Positions 52,703 through 62,118 of a stretch of DNA of 64,000 nt are shown here, in pieces. The stretch is from NCBI RefSeq assembly GCF_014196335.1, contig NZ_JACIDM010000001.1, forward strand, positions 434,001-498,000, written 5' to 3'. Within the stretch, counting starts at the first letter, position 1; the number at the start of each line of letters is the position of its first letter. The DNA is from Brevundimonas lenta (GTDB lineage Bacteria > Pseudomonadota > Alphaproteobacteria > Caulobacterales > Caulobacteraceae). The notes under the pieces were generated by a model. The model did no database searches and was not told where the DNA came from. It worked only from the letters and a program-made list of their open reading frames with translations. The position numbers and the translations under genes are program-made.

Positions 52703-53776
52703 TCAGCGCAGCCAGGGCGCGGGGTCGACGGCGCGCTCGTCGCGGCGCAGTTCGAAGATGACCTCGCCGTCCGCCCCGCTGCGGCCCAGGACCTGGCCGT
52801 CCGAGACCCGGGCGCCGGTCTCGACCGAGGTCTCCTCCAGGCCCGCCACGATGGCGCGCCAGCCGGGCCCGAGGTCGACGATGACGACCTCGCCCCAGCC
52901 TTCCAGCGGACCGACATAGGCGACCCGCCCGGCGGCGGGCGAGCGGGCCTCGGCCCCGTCTGCGCGCCAGCGCCAGCCGTTAGAGCCGCGGCCGAAGCGG
53001 ACCGAGGGCGCGCCGGCGACCGGCGGGGTCAGGCTGCTGCGCCCGGCGGGCAGGCGCGCGACGGAGGTCGTGGTCTCGGTCTCCGGTCCGGGCACGGCGG
53101 CGCCCAGCGAGCGCAGGCGGGCCTCCAGCACGCGGCCGGCCCGTTCGGCCTGCTGGGCCTCGGCGCGAAGCACGGCCTGAAGCGCGGTCTTGCGGGCGGA
53201 CAGGGCCTCGATCCCGGCACGGCGGTCGCCCTGGGCGCTTTCCGAGGTGAACAGCTGCTCGCTGTTCAGGGCGGCGAGGCGACGGATGCGGATGATCTCG
53301 GCCTGGCGGTCGGACAGGGCTTTCGCCCGGGCCTGAAGCTCGGGCGTGACGGCGCGCATCAGGATGCTGGCGCGGACGGTGTCGATGGCCTTGTCGGCGG
53401 GCACCAGCAGGGGCGGCGGCGGCTTGCGGCTCATCATCTGCAGGGCGGACAGCAGACGGGCCTGGCGGCCGCGGGCGACGGAAAGTTGGGCCACCAGGGC
53501 GGCCTCCCGCGTCCCCAGTTCGCGCAGACGGGCGCGCTGGGCGGCGATCAGATCGTCGTCGGCGGAGACGGCGCTGCGCAGGGACGTCAGTTCGCGCTCC
53601 AGCCCGGCGATCTCGGCGGCGGCGTCGTCGGCTTCGGCGCGCAGGCGGCGGGCGCGGGCCTGCTCGTCCCGGAACTCGGCCTGCAGGCGCGCGATGTCGC
53701 CCGTCTGCGGCGCGCTGGCGGCGACGGGCAGGGCCACGAGGGCGAAGGCGGCGATGAGGATCAGCGGGCGACGCAT
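52703..53776 (-). CDS. EnvC-like murein hydrolase activator with degenerate LytM domain
   Basis: A 357-residue periplasmic protein: signal peptide (VALPVAASA, about 22), a long coiled coil (about 25-110 and 140-220), then a C-terminal peptidase M23/LytM domain (about 255-357). The zinc ligands are absent: the usual H-x-G-D is replaced in WRWRADGAEA and the H-x-H motif is E-V-I-F-E. That fits EnvC/NlpD-type activators, which switch on amidases at division instead of cutting peptidoglycan themselves. It overlaps or abuts rlmH at 53776. Confidence 0.9.
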   Translation of the reverse strand: MRRPLILIAAFALVALPVAASAPQTGDIARLQAEFRDEQARARRLRAEADDAAAEIAGLERELTSLRSAVSADDDLIAAQRARLRELGTREAALVAQLSVARGRQARLLSALQMMSRKPPPPLLVPADKAIDTVRASILMRAVTPELQARAKALSDRQAEIIRIRRLAALNSEQLFTSESAQGDRRAGIEALSARKTALQAVLRAEAQQAERAGRVLEARLRSLGAAVPGPETETTTSVARLPAGRSSLTPPVAGAPSVRFGRGSNGWRWRADGAEARSPAAGRVAYVGPLEGWGEVVIVDLGPGWRAIVAGLEETSVETGARVSDGQVLGRSGADGEVIFELRRDERAVDPAPWLR

Positions 53777-54240
53777 CAGTCGCGGTGATACGGCGATCCG
53801 GCCAGGATAGTCACGGCGCGATACAGCTGTTCCGCCAGCATGGCGCGGGCGAGGGCATGGGGCCAGGTCTGGGGCCCGAAGGCGAGGGTCGAGCCGGCGG
53901 CGGCGCGAACGCTTTCGTCCAGCCCGTCAGCCCCGCCGATGGCGAACACCAGGCGGCGCTCGCCTCGGTCCCTGAGCATGGCGATGTGGTCGGCGAAGGC
54001 GCGGCTGGAGAAGGTCCGGCCGCGCTCGTCGCAGGCGATCAGATGCGCGCCCTCGGCGGCCTTGAGGATCAGCTCGGCCTCGGGGGACTTGCCGGCCTTG
54101 CGCGGTTCGAGGTCGATGAGCTCGAGCGGACCGAGCCCAAGGGCGCGACCGGCGAGGGTCGCGCGCTCGGCGTAGTCGGCCGCCAGCGTCGCTTCGGGCC
54201 CCCGCCCCGGCTTGCCGATGGCGATGACGCCGAGCTTCAT
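53776..54240 (-). CDS. rlmH: 23S rRNA pseudouridine-1915 N3-methyltransferase
   Basis: A 154-residue SPOUT enzyme. Its C-terminal knot has LVFAIGGADGLDESVR and the tail WPHALARAMLAEQLYRAVTILAGSPYHRD, which ends exactly as family members do. It methylates pseudouridine 1915 in helix 69 of 70S ribosomes. It lies between rsfS and the envC-like gene. Confidence 0.97.
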   Translation of the reverse strand: MKLGVIAIGKPGRGPEATLAADYAERATLAGRALGLGPLELIDLEPRKAGKSPEAELILKAAEGAHLIACDERGRTFSSRAFADHIAMLRDRGERRLVFAIGGADGLDESVRAAAGSTLAFGPQTWPHALARAMLAEQLYRAVTILAGSPYHRD

Positions 54241-54252
54241 ACGGTCAGTGGA

Positions 54253-54657
54253 TCAGGCGCGGGTGTCGACGCGGTGGCCGCTGTCGACCGACCAGATCTT
54301 CTCGATGTTGTAGAAGGTGCGCACTTCCGGACGGAACAGGTGGACGATCACGTCGCCCGCGTCCAGCAGCACCCAGTCGCAGTGCGGCAGACCCGAGACC
54401 TTCACCTTGCCGAGGCCCTGTTCCTTCATCAGCCGCTGCAGGTGATCGGCCAGGGCGCCGACGTGGCGGTGCGACCGGCCGGAAGCCACGATCATGGCGT
54501 CGGCCATGGGGCTTTTGCCGCGCAGGTCGATCAGGACGATGTCCTGCGCCTTGTCGTCGTCCAGCCTGGAAAGGATCGCCTGTTCGAGCTCTGTCGAGCC
54601 GACGGGGAGAGGAGCCTGCTGACCGTCTTCGGGGCGGATGGGATCGATGGCGTCCAT
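54253..54657 (-). CDS. rsfS: Ribosomal silencing factor RsfS
   Basis: About 134 residues. The family domain begins LEQAILSRLDDDKAQDIVLIDLRG and ends VIVHLFRPEVRTFYNIEKIW. It binds uL14 and blocks subunit joining during starvation. ATG 54657 (MDAIDPIRPE) is my choice. The frame is open to an ATG at 54759 that would overlap the nadD stop; neither start has a strong ribosome site. Confidence 0.95.
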   Translation of the reverse strand: MDAIDPIRPEDGQQAPLPVGSTELEQAILSRLDDDKAQDIVLIDLRGKSPMADAMIVASGRSHRHVGALADHLQRLMKEQGLGKVKVSGLPHCDWVLLDAGDVIVHLFRPEVRTFYNIEKIWSVDSGHRVDTRA

Positions 54658-54752
54658 CTCATGCGCCGTATTGGAGACGGCGGCGTCGTGCGCATCGTGC
54701 GCGGTCGAGGGGGTCAGCGGAGGGCTCCGGGGGTGGTTACTAAAGGGGCAAC

Positions 54753-55475
54753 CTAGCATGAACCCGGCGTGGCGTCACCCGCCCCCCGCCGGGCGGCCTG
54801 ACGCAGGGCGGTCGATGACCGGAAATTGAGCGGCGCGGAGAGCCAGGTCCAGGCCGGCGCGGGCATCCGGGCGAGGCCGCGGGCGTGCTCCGCCGGCACC
54901 CGCGCGGAGGCGAAACGGGCGGCGGCCGGAGCGGTCCGGCTGTCCTGCAGCGAGCCTGGGCGGGCGATCACCGCGACGGGCATCAGCCGCATGATGTCGG
55001 TCCAGCCGCGCCAGCGGTGGAAGGTCGCCAGGTTGTCCGATCCCATCAGCCAGACGAAGCGGACGCCGGGGTGGCGGGCGGTCAGGGCGCGCAGGGTGTC
55101 GATCGTCCACTGCGTGCCGACCCGGGTCTCGAAGTCCGAGACGATCATGGACGGGCCCGACGCCGCGAGGGCCGCCGCCTTGCGCGCCGAGGCCATGCGC
55201 TCGGCCAGGGGGGCGCTGTCGCGGGGGTCCTTCAGCGGGTTCTGCGGCGACACCAGCCAGACGATGCGGTCCAGACCCAGCCGCTTGAGCGCGGTTTCGG
55301 CGAGGTGGGCGTGGCCGTCGTGGGCGGGATTGAAGGAGCCGCCGAAGACGCCGACGGTCATGCCGGGCTGCAGGTCCAGTCCGTCACGCAGGGCCCCGCG
55401 CCGGGGACCGGAGGCGTTGGCTGCAGGACCGGCGTGGAAGAAGGACAAGGCGGGCTCGCGCGGACTTATGCTCAC
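54753..55475 (-). CDS. nadD: Nicotinate-nucleotide adenylyltransferase
   Basis: About 240 residues. The nucleotidyltransferase motif VGVFGGSFNPAHDGHAHLAE carries the HxGH-type signature (H-D-G-H). Later segments are WLVSPQNPLK, WLMGSDNLATFHRW and LNFRSSTALR. It makes deamido-NAD from nicotinate mononucleotide. GTG 55475, with TTAGGG upstream, gives an N terminus of family length; ATG 55361 would start directly at the catalytic strand. The stop lies inside the longest rsfS frame. Confidence 0.94.
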   Translation of the reverse strand: MSISPREPALSFFHAGPAANASGPRRGALRDGLDLQPGMTVGVFGGSFNPAHDGHAHLAETALKRLGLDRIVWLVSPQNPLKDPRDSAPLAERMASARKAAALAASGPSMIVSDFETRVGTQWTIDTLRALTARHPGVRFVWLMGSDNLATFHRWRGWTDIMRLMPVAVIARPGSLQDSRTAPAAARFASARVPAEHARGLARMPAPAWTWLSAPLNFRSSTALRQAARRGAGDATPGSC

Positions 55476-55607
55476 CTGTGCCCTAACACGCGGCGGCGAA
55501 GCTGTCGCGACCCGTCCCGCCGGCCAATTTGCGCGGCGTCCGGAATACCTGACGCCCGATGTCAGGGAACCGGAGCGAGGATGCCTTCCGACCACAGGAG
55601 GGACGTC

Positions 55608-56162
55608 ATGACCGATGCATCGAAACCGGGCCGCAGGGCCGTGTTGAAATCGGCCGCCGGCCTGGCCGTCGCGCCCGCCCTGCTCGCCGCCGCGCCAATG
55701 CAGGCCCCGCCGGCGCGGGCCGGGGAGTTCGACTTCCTGTCCGGCGAGTGGAGGATCAGCCACCGCCGCCTGAAGGCGCCCGGCGAGTGGGATGCGTTCG
55801 AGGGCGAGGCGACCTGCTGGAGCATCCTCGGCGGAACCGCCAGCGTCGAGGAGCTGCGCATCCCGGCCCGCGACTTCAGCGGCATGGGTCTGCGGACCCT
55901 GGACGCCGCCAACGGCGTCTGGCTGGACTTCTGGATGAACGCCAAGGTCGGCGTGCCGGGCTCGACAGGGACGCCGGGCCGGTTCGTCGACGGCGTCGGC
56001 GATTTCGACACCAACGAGACCGAGGACGGCAAGCCGGTGACCTATCGCGGCAGCTGGGACCGGATCACCCCGACCTCATGCCGCTGGCGCCAGGGCGTCT
56101 CGCGCGATGGCGGTCAGACCTGGGACTGGAACTGGGTGATGGAATGGACGCGGGTGGCCTGA
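55608..56162 (+). CDS. Exported DUF1579-like protein
   Basis: A 184-residue protein with a probable Tat signal (G-R-R-A-V-L-K..LAVAPALLAAAP, about 8-30). The mature domain reads EFDFLSGEWRISHRRLK, ILGGTASVEEL, FVDGVGDFDTNET and WDWNWVMEWTRV, a lipocalin-like beta barrel pattern shared with DUF1579-type proteins of unknown function. AGGAGG precedes ATG 55608 with good spacing. It is divergent from nadD and converges on obgE with a 3-nt gap. Confidence 0.75.
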   Translation: MTDASKPGRRAVLKSAAGLAVAPALLAAAPMQAPPARAGEFDFLSGEWRISHRRLKAPGEWDAFEGEATCWSILGGTASVEELRIPARDFSGMGLRTLDAANGVWLDFWMNAKVGVPGSTGTPGRFVDGVGDFDTNETEDGKPVTYRGSWDRITPTSCRWRQGVSRDGGQTWDWNWVMEWTRVA

Positions 56163-56165
56163 CCG

Positions 56166-57257
<1,092 letters not shown>

Positions 57258-57317
57258 TTACAGGCAGGCAAGCGTCACAGGTTTACAGCCCGACAGGATC
57301 AGCGGACGCTCCGGCGC

Positions 57318-58115
57318 GTGAACATCAGCCCGGCCAGCCTGTTTAACATGCTGACGACGCCCACAGCGTCGGAGAAGACGCGCGAGGAACGCCAGGCCGC
57401 CGCGGCCGAGGCGAAGCTGCGCGAGGCGAAGGCGGCGGTCGAAAGTCTGAAGCAGCGCAACAGCCAGGCGTCCGAAGAGCGCAAGGCGATCGCGCGCCAG
57501 AAGATCGAGCAGCTGAAGGCGCGGCTGCAGATGCTGCGCGGCATGGCGTCGGTCGACCCGAAGGGCACGGCGCGGCTGGCGGCGCAGCTGGCGCGGGAGC
57601 TGGGCGCGGCGGTGAAGGCCTATGCCGCGGCCGGGGGCGTGACGTCGGGCATGGACGCGGGCGGCGCTCCGGCTGCGGCGGCGCCGACGTCTGCTCCGGC
57701 AGGCACGCCGACGGAAGGCAAGGGCGGGGACGTGGCCAACGCCGATGGCGCGCCAGCCGGGACGGATGGCCAGGAAGCGGCCGCCGAAATGAAGGCGGAC
57801 GGCAAGGATGAGGCCGCCGGCAAGTCGGCCAACCCCTATCAGCAGGCCATCGACGAGGCGAACGCGCGCGCCGCGGAGATGTCGCGCCGTAGCGGCGAGG
57901 CCCAGGCGAACAACGACTTCATGAGCGAGGTCCGGCGCATGGCGGCGGAGCTCAAGGCGCTGGTCCGGCAGGCGGCGGACAAGGCGCCGACCGACGATGA
58001 CGCCCTGTCGCCGGACGAGGCCCGCGAGCTGAAGGGCGTCGTCGCCGCCATGGATCGCGGGATCGCGGACGCGAGCGCCGATCTGTCCGGCGGCGGGGTG
58101 TCGCTACTGGTTTGA
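57318..58115 (+). CDS. Coiled-coil hypothetical protein
   Basis: About 265 residues from GTG 57318 (V-N-I-S-P-A-S-L-F-N-M-L); ATG 57348 is the alternative. Charged Ala-rich coiled coil spans about 20-75, a low-complexity Ala/Gly/Thr linker 95-160, and a second helical region 175-250. There is no signal or membrane segment. I do not recognise a family. The opening 'NISPASLFNML' looks like a short docking motif. It is divergent from obgE and overlaps the next small gene by 4 nt. Confidence 0.7.
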   Translation: MNISPASLFNMLTTPTASEKTREERQAAAAEAKLREAKAAVESLKQRNSQASEERKAIARQKIEQLKARLQMLRGMASVDPKGTARLAAQLARELGAAVKAYAAAGGVTSGMDAGGAPAAAAPTSAPAGTPTEGKGGDVANADGAPAGTDGQEAAAEMKADGKDEAAGKSANPYQQAIDEANARAAEMSRRSGEAQANNDFMSEVRRMAAELKALVRQAADKAPTDDDALSPDEARELKGVVAAMDRGIADASADLSGGGVSLLV

Positions 58116-58333
58116 GTGGCGGCGGCGATCGCTATGCGTTGTGGCTGTCCAGATCGCTTGAGGACATCGCAGCGCTTCCCACGCCCCTGGCGGAAGGCGA
58201 CAGGGTCCAGCTCTATGAGCCTGGCCTCGAAATTGAAGCGACCGTGGCGTTCAGCGAACGCCACGGCCACTGGATGGCTCACCCTGACTTCTCGACAGTC
58301 CGGCACACGGACGCCGACAAGCTAGAAATGTAG
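58112..58333 (+). CDS. Small hypothetical protein
   Basis: A 73-residue protein from TTG 58112 that overlaps the previous stop. It reads RYALWLSRSLEDIAALPTPL, then EGDRVQLYEPGLEIEATVAF and so on, a balanced, soluble composition suggesting a small beta-barrel. The alternative frame from 58116 is Ala/Arg-rich and unlikely. It is probably coupled to the coiled-coil gene. It ends 1 nt before the ald stop on the other strand. Function unknown. Confidence 0.55.
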   Translation: MSGGGDRYALWLSRSLEDIAALPTPLAEGDRVQLYEPGLEIEATVAFSERHGHWMAHPDFSTVRHTDADKLEM

Positions 58334-58334
58334 A

Positions 58335-59453
<1,119 letters not shown>

Positions 59454-59513
59454 GGGGCTTTTCCTCTGCCTGACCGATGACGGGCCGCTCTGCGGCGACC
59501 GCGTTTCGCGCGC

Positions 59514-59521
59514 AATCTAGC
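59514..59521 (-). promoter_or_regulatory. ald: Candidate -10 element of the ald promoter
   Basis: Read on the minus strand, this is GCTAGATT, a close match to the alphaproteobacterial GCTANAWC -10 pattern. No good -35 hexamer lies at the right distance, which fits a promoter that needs an activator. The 17-bp palindrome lies about 55-70 bp upstream. Confidence 0.4.
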
Positions 59522-59571
59522 GGCGGTCCTCGCGCAGGTTCCTGTTCTTTTCGCCGACTGAACGGCGTACA

Positions 59572-59588
59572 TTCGCAGAATCTGCGAA
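59572..59588. promoter_or_regulatory. 17-bp perfect palindrome in the ald-lrp intergenic region (Lrp operator candidate)
   Basis: TTCGCAGAATCTGCGAA has 8-bp perfect arms around a central A. It ends 12 nt before the regulator's TTG start at 59600 and lies roughly 70 bp upstream of the predicted ald start of transcription. It therefore could both repress the regulator gene and activate ald. Confidence 0.65.
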
Positions 59589-59599
59589 CGAGGCCGACG

Positions 59600-60076
59600 T
59601 TGAAGACGATTTCCGCCATCACCCTCGACGACACCGACCGGCGCATGATCCGCGCCCTGCAGGGCGACGGGCGGATGACCAACGCCGATCTGGCCCGCAC
59701 CGTGAACCTGTCCGAAAGCGCCTGCCTGCGCCGCCTGCGGGCGCTGGAGACCGAGGGGGTGATCAGCCGCTACGCCGCCATCATCAACGAGCGGGCGGTC
59801 GGTTTGCCGATCAGCGTCTTCGTCACCGTCACCCTGTCGTCCCAGGCCGAGGCCTCGCTGACGGCGTTCGAGACGGCCATCTCGACCGTGCCGGAGGTGG
59901 TCGAATGCTATCTGATGACCGGCGGCTCGGACTATCTGCTGCGGCTGGTGGTGCGCGACGTCGACGACCTGGAGCGGGTCCACTCGCGCGAGCTGACGCG
60001 GATCCCGGGCGTGACCCGTGTCTCCTCCAGCGTGGCCATGCGGACGGTGGTCAAGCGGGGCGCGCTGCCGGTTTGA
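59600..60076 (+). CDS. Lrp/AsnC-family transcriptional regulator of ald
   Basis: A 158-residue regulator. The helix-turn-helix (about 10-55) contains LDDTDRRMIRALQGDGRMTN and ADLARTVNLSESACLRRLRALE. The ligand-binding RAM domain (about 70-150) has VPEVVECYLMTGGSDYLLRLVV. It starts at TTG 59600 with GAGG upstream; the first ATG is inside the DNA-binding domain. Position next to ald suggests it responds to alanine. Confidence 0.93.
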   Translation: MKTISAITLDDTDRRMIRALQGDGRMTNADLARTVNLSESACLRRLRALETEGVISRYAAIINERAVGLPISVFVTVTLSSQAEASLTAFETAISTVPEVVECYLMTGGSDYLLRLVVRDVDDLERVHSRELTRIPGVTRVSSSVAMRTVVKRGALPV

Positions 60077-60180
60077 CAGCGGCTGATACCCCACAGGTGA
60101 CCAGGGCCGGATGACGCAATACCGGGCCGGAATTTCAGAATTTCCGCCGGCTCTGACTATCTGGGATAGGCGGCCGGGGT

Positions 60181-60210
60181 TTGACTTCGCTTTGGGGGAG
60201 CGCCCTTATC
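60181..60210 (+). promoter_or_regulatory. Candidate promoter giving a leaderless transcript
   Basis: TTGACT (60181-60186) and CTTATC (60205-60210) are 18 bp apart. The expected start of transcription, about 7 nt after the -10, is the A of the ATG at 60217, so the mRNA would have no 5' leader. This also argues against the in-frame TTG at 60181. Confidence 0.4.
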
Positions 60211-60216
60211 CACGGC

Positions 60217-60624
60217 ATGGCCGTGCACGAGAACATCGCTGTCTGGACGGATCGCGAGCCGACCCTCGACGAGGAGTTGCGCGCGCTGGGCGAGGAGGAT
60301 GTTTTCGAAATGGCCAATCTCCCGCCCGACTGGACCGGGGTGCTCGCCACCATCTTCATTTCGACCGCGCTGGGCCAGCACGGACCGCGCATCAAACTGT
60401 ACCTGAAGGCGGGCCGGCATCAGCCGAGCGCCTCCATCTCGATCGGCCCCAACCCGCGCGTCCTCGCGAGCAGTCTTGACCCGCGAGATCTGGCTCGTGT
60501 CGCGCCCAAGGCGCTTGAGTGGGTGGCCCTTAATCATGAGGCCCTTACGACCTTCTGGTTTGAGGGTGAAAGCTGGAACCTGTCGGATGTCGCCGATTTC
60601 GGTCGGGGCCTGAAGAAGGTCTGA
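60217..60624 (+). CDS. Hypothetical protein, DUF4160-like C-terminal half
   Basis: A 135-residue soluble protein. The N terminus AVHENIAVWTDREPTLDEEL is acidic. The middle has TALGQHGPRIKLYLKAGRHQ and SASISIGPNPRV. The C-terminal VAPKALEWVALNHEALTTFW recalls the 'EW..LH.EEL..NW' helix of DUF4160 proteins, some of which belong to toxin-antitoxin-like loci; no partner gene is present. Family assignment is tentative. It is flanked by the Lrp gene and converges on gabD with a 3-nt gap. Confidence 0.7.
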   Translation: MAVHENIAVWTDREPTLDEELRALGEEDVFEMANLPPDWTGVLATIFISTALGQHGPRIKLYLKAGRHQPSASISIGPNPRVLASSLDPRDLARVAPKALEWVALNHEALTTFWFEGESWNLSDVADFGRGLKKV

Positions 60625-60627
60625 TCC

Positions 60628-62079
60628 CTACTTCAGCGCCAGGGTCAGGGCCTTGATGTCCACGTATTCGTCGATGCCGTGGGTCGAGCCTTCGCGGCCG
60701 TAGCCGGAGGACTTCACGCCGCCGAACGGGGCGACGGCGGTCGACATCAGGCCGGTGTTGATCCCGCACATGCCCGCCTCGATGCGGCGGCCGATGCGGA
60801 AGGCGCGGTCGAGGTCCCGGGTGAACAGATAGGAGGCGAGGCCGAACTCGCTGTCGTTGGCCTTGGCCAGAACCTCGTCCTCGTTGTCGAACGGGAAGAC
60901 CGGGATCAGCGGGCCGAAGGTCTCCTCGTCGCGGAACAGCTTGTCGTCGCCGCCGAGCGTGACGGTCGGCTGGAAGAAGCGGCCGCCCAGCGCGTGGCGT
61001 CCGCCGCCGGTCAGCACCTTGCCGCCCGAGGCCTGCACCTTCTTCAGATGATCCTCGACCTTTGCCAGCGCCTTGTCCTCGATCAGCGGACCGACCTTCA
61101 CGCCGGGCTCGAAGGCGGCGCCGACGGGGATCTGCGCCACGGCCTCGGCCAGCTTGTTCGCATAGGCTTCCGCGACCGACGCCTCGACATAGACGCGGTT
61201 CGGACAGACGCAGGTCTGGCCCGAGTTGCGGAACTTGCCCTTGATGGTTTCGGCCACCGCGAGGTCCAGATCGGCGTCGGCGAAAACGATCAGCGGCGCG
61301 GCGCCGCCCAGCTCCATCGACACCCGCTTCAGGGTCGGGGCGCACTGCGCGGCCAGCTTGCGGCCGACCGGGGTGGAGCCGGTGAAGCTGAGCTTGCGGA
61401 TGGCGGGCGAGGCGGTCAGGGCGCCGCCGATGGTCGCCGCGTCGCCGGTGACGACGCTGAGCACGCCCTTGGGCAGGCCGGCGCGGTCGGCCAGCTCGGC
61501 CAGGGCGATGGCGGTGAAGGGGGTCTGGCTGGCCGGCTTGACCACGGCGGTGCAGCCGGCGGCGAAGGCGGGGCCCAGCTTGCGCGCCAGCATGGCGGCC
61601 GGGAAATTCCACGGGGTGATCAGGGCGCAGGGGCCGACCGCCTCGCGGAAGGTGACGATGACGTGCCCCAGCGGGCTGTCGTGGGTCTCGCCCAGCAGAC
61701 GCTCGGCCTCGCCGGCGAACCATTTGATGAAGCCATTGGAATAGGCGACCTCGCCCTTCGCCTCCTCGAACGGCTTGCCGTTCTCCAGCGACATCAGGGC
61801 GGCCAGGCCGTCGACGTTCTCGTCGATCAGCCGGGCCCATTCGCGCAGGAAGGCGGCGCGTTTGTGCGGGTCCGAACGTGACCAGGCCGGGAAGGCGTCG
61901 ACGGCGGCGGCGATCGCGCGCTCCGTCTCGGCGACGCCCAGATCGGGCACGTGGCCGATGGTCTCGCCGGTGGCGGGATCATCGACGGCGATGCGCGAGG
62001 CGCCGGTGACGGCCTCGCCGGCGATCAGGGCGTGTTCGCGCAGCAGCTTGAGGCCGGCGTCGCGGGCTTGGGTCGTCAT
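60628..62079 (-). CDS. gabD: Succinate semialdehyde dehydrogenase
   Basis: A 483-residue aldehyde dehydrogenase making succinate from succinate semialdehyde with NAD(P)+. Catalytic Asn158 lies in TPWNFP, Lys181 in VKPASQTPF, Glu256 in MELGGAAP and the nucleophile Cys290 in NSGQTCVC. The C-x-C pair is typical of SSADH and allows redox control. ELGGAAP has Ala260 where relatives have Asn (ELGGNAP). It lies 39 bp after an MFS transporter gene and is likely co-transcribed with it, suggesting uptake and use of a GABA-like or C4 compound. Confidence 0.94.
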   Translation of the reverse strand: MTTQARDAGLKLLREHALIAGEAVTGASRIAVDDPATGETIGHVPDLGVAETERAIAAAVDAFPAWSRSDPHKRAAFLREWARLIDENVDGLAALMSLENGKPFEEAKGEVAYSNGFIKWFAGEAERLLGETHDSPLGHVIVTFREAVGPCALITPWNFPAAMLARKLGPAFAAGCTAVVKPASQTPFTAIALAELADRAGLPKGVLSVVTGDAATIGGALTASPAIRKLSFTGSTPVGRKLAAQCAPTLKRVSMELGGAAPLIVFADADLDLAVAETIKGKFRNSGQTCVCPNRVYVEASVAEAYANKLAEAVAQIPVGAAFEPGVKVGPLIEDKALAKVEDHLKKVQASGGKVLTGGGRHALGGRFFQPTVTLGGDDKLFRDEETFGPLIPVFPFDNEDEVLAKANDSEFGLASYLFTRDLDRAFRIGRRIEAGMCGINTGLMSTAVAPFGGVKSSGYGREGSTHGIDEYVDIKALTLALK

Positions 62080-62118
62080 TGGCCGGTATCCAGTTCGGGG
62101 AGGAACGGAAAGAACGCG

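Noticed and set aside
60128..60146. AT-containing inverted repeat after the lrp gene
   Set aside because: CGGAATT-TCAG-AATTTCCG folds only with a bulge and has no T-run, so neither terminator nor operator is supported.
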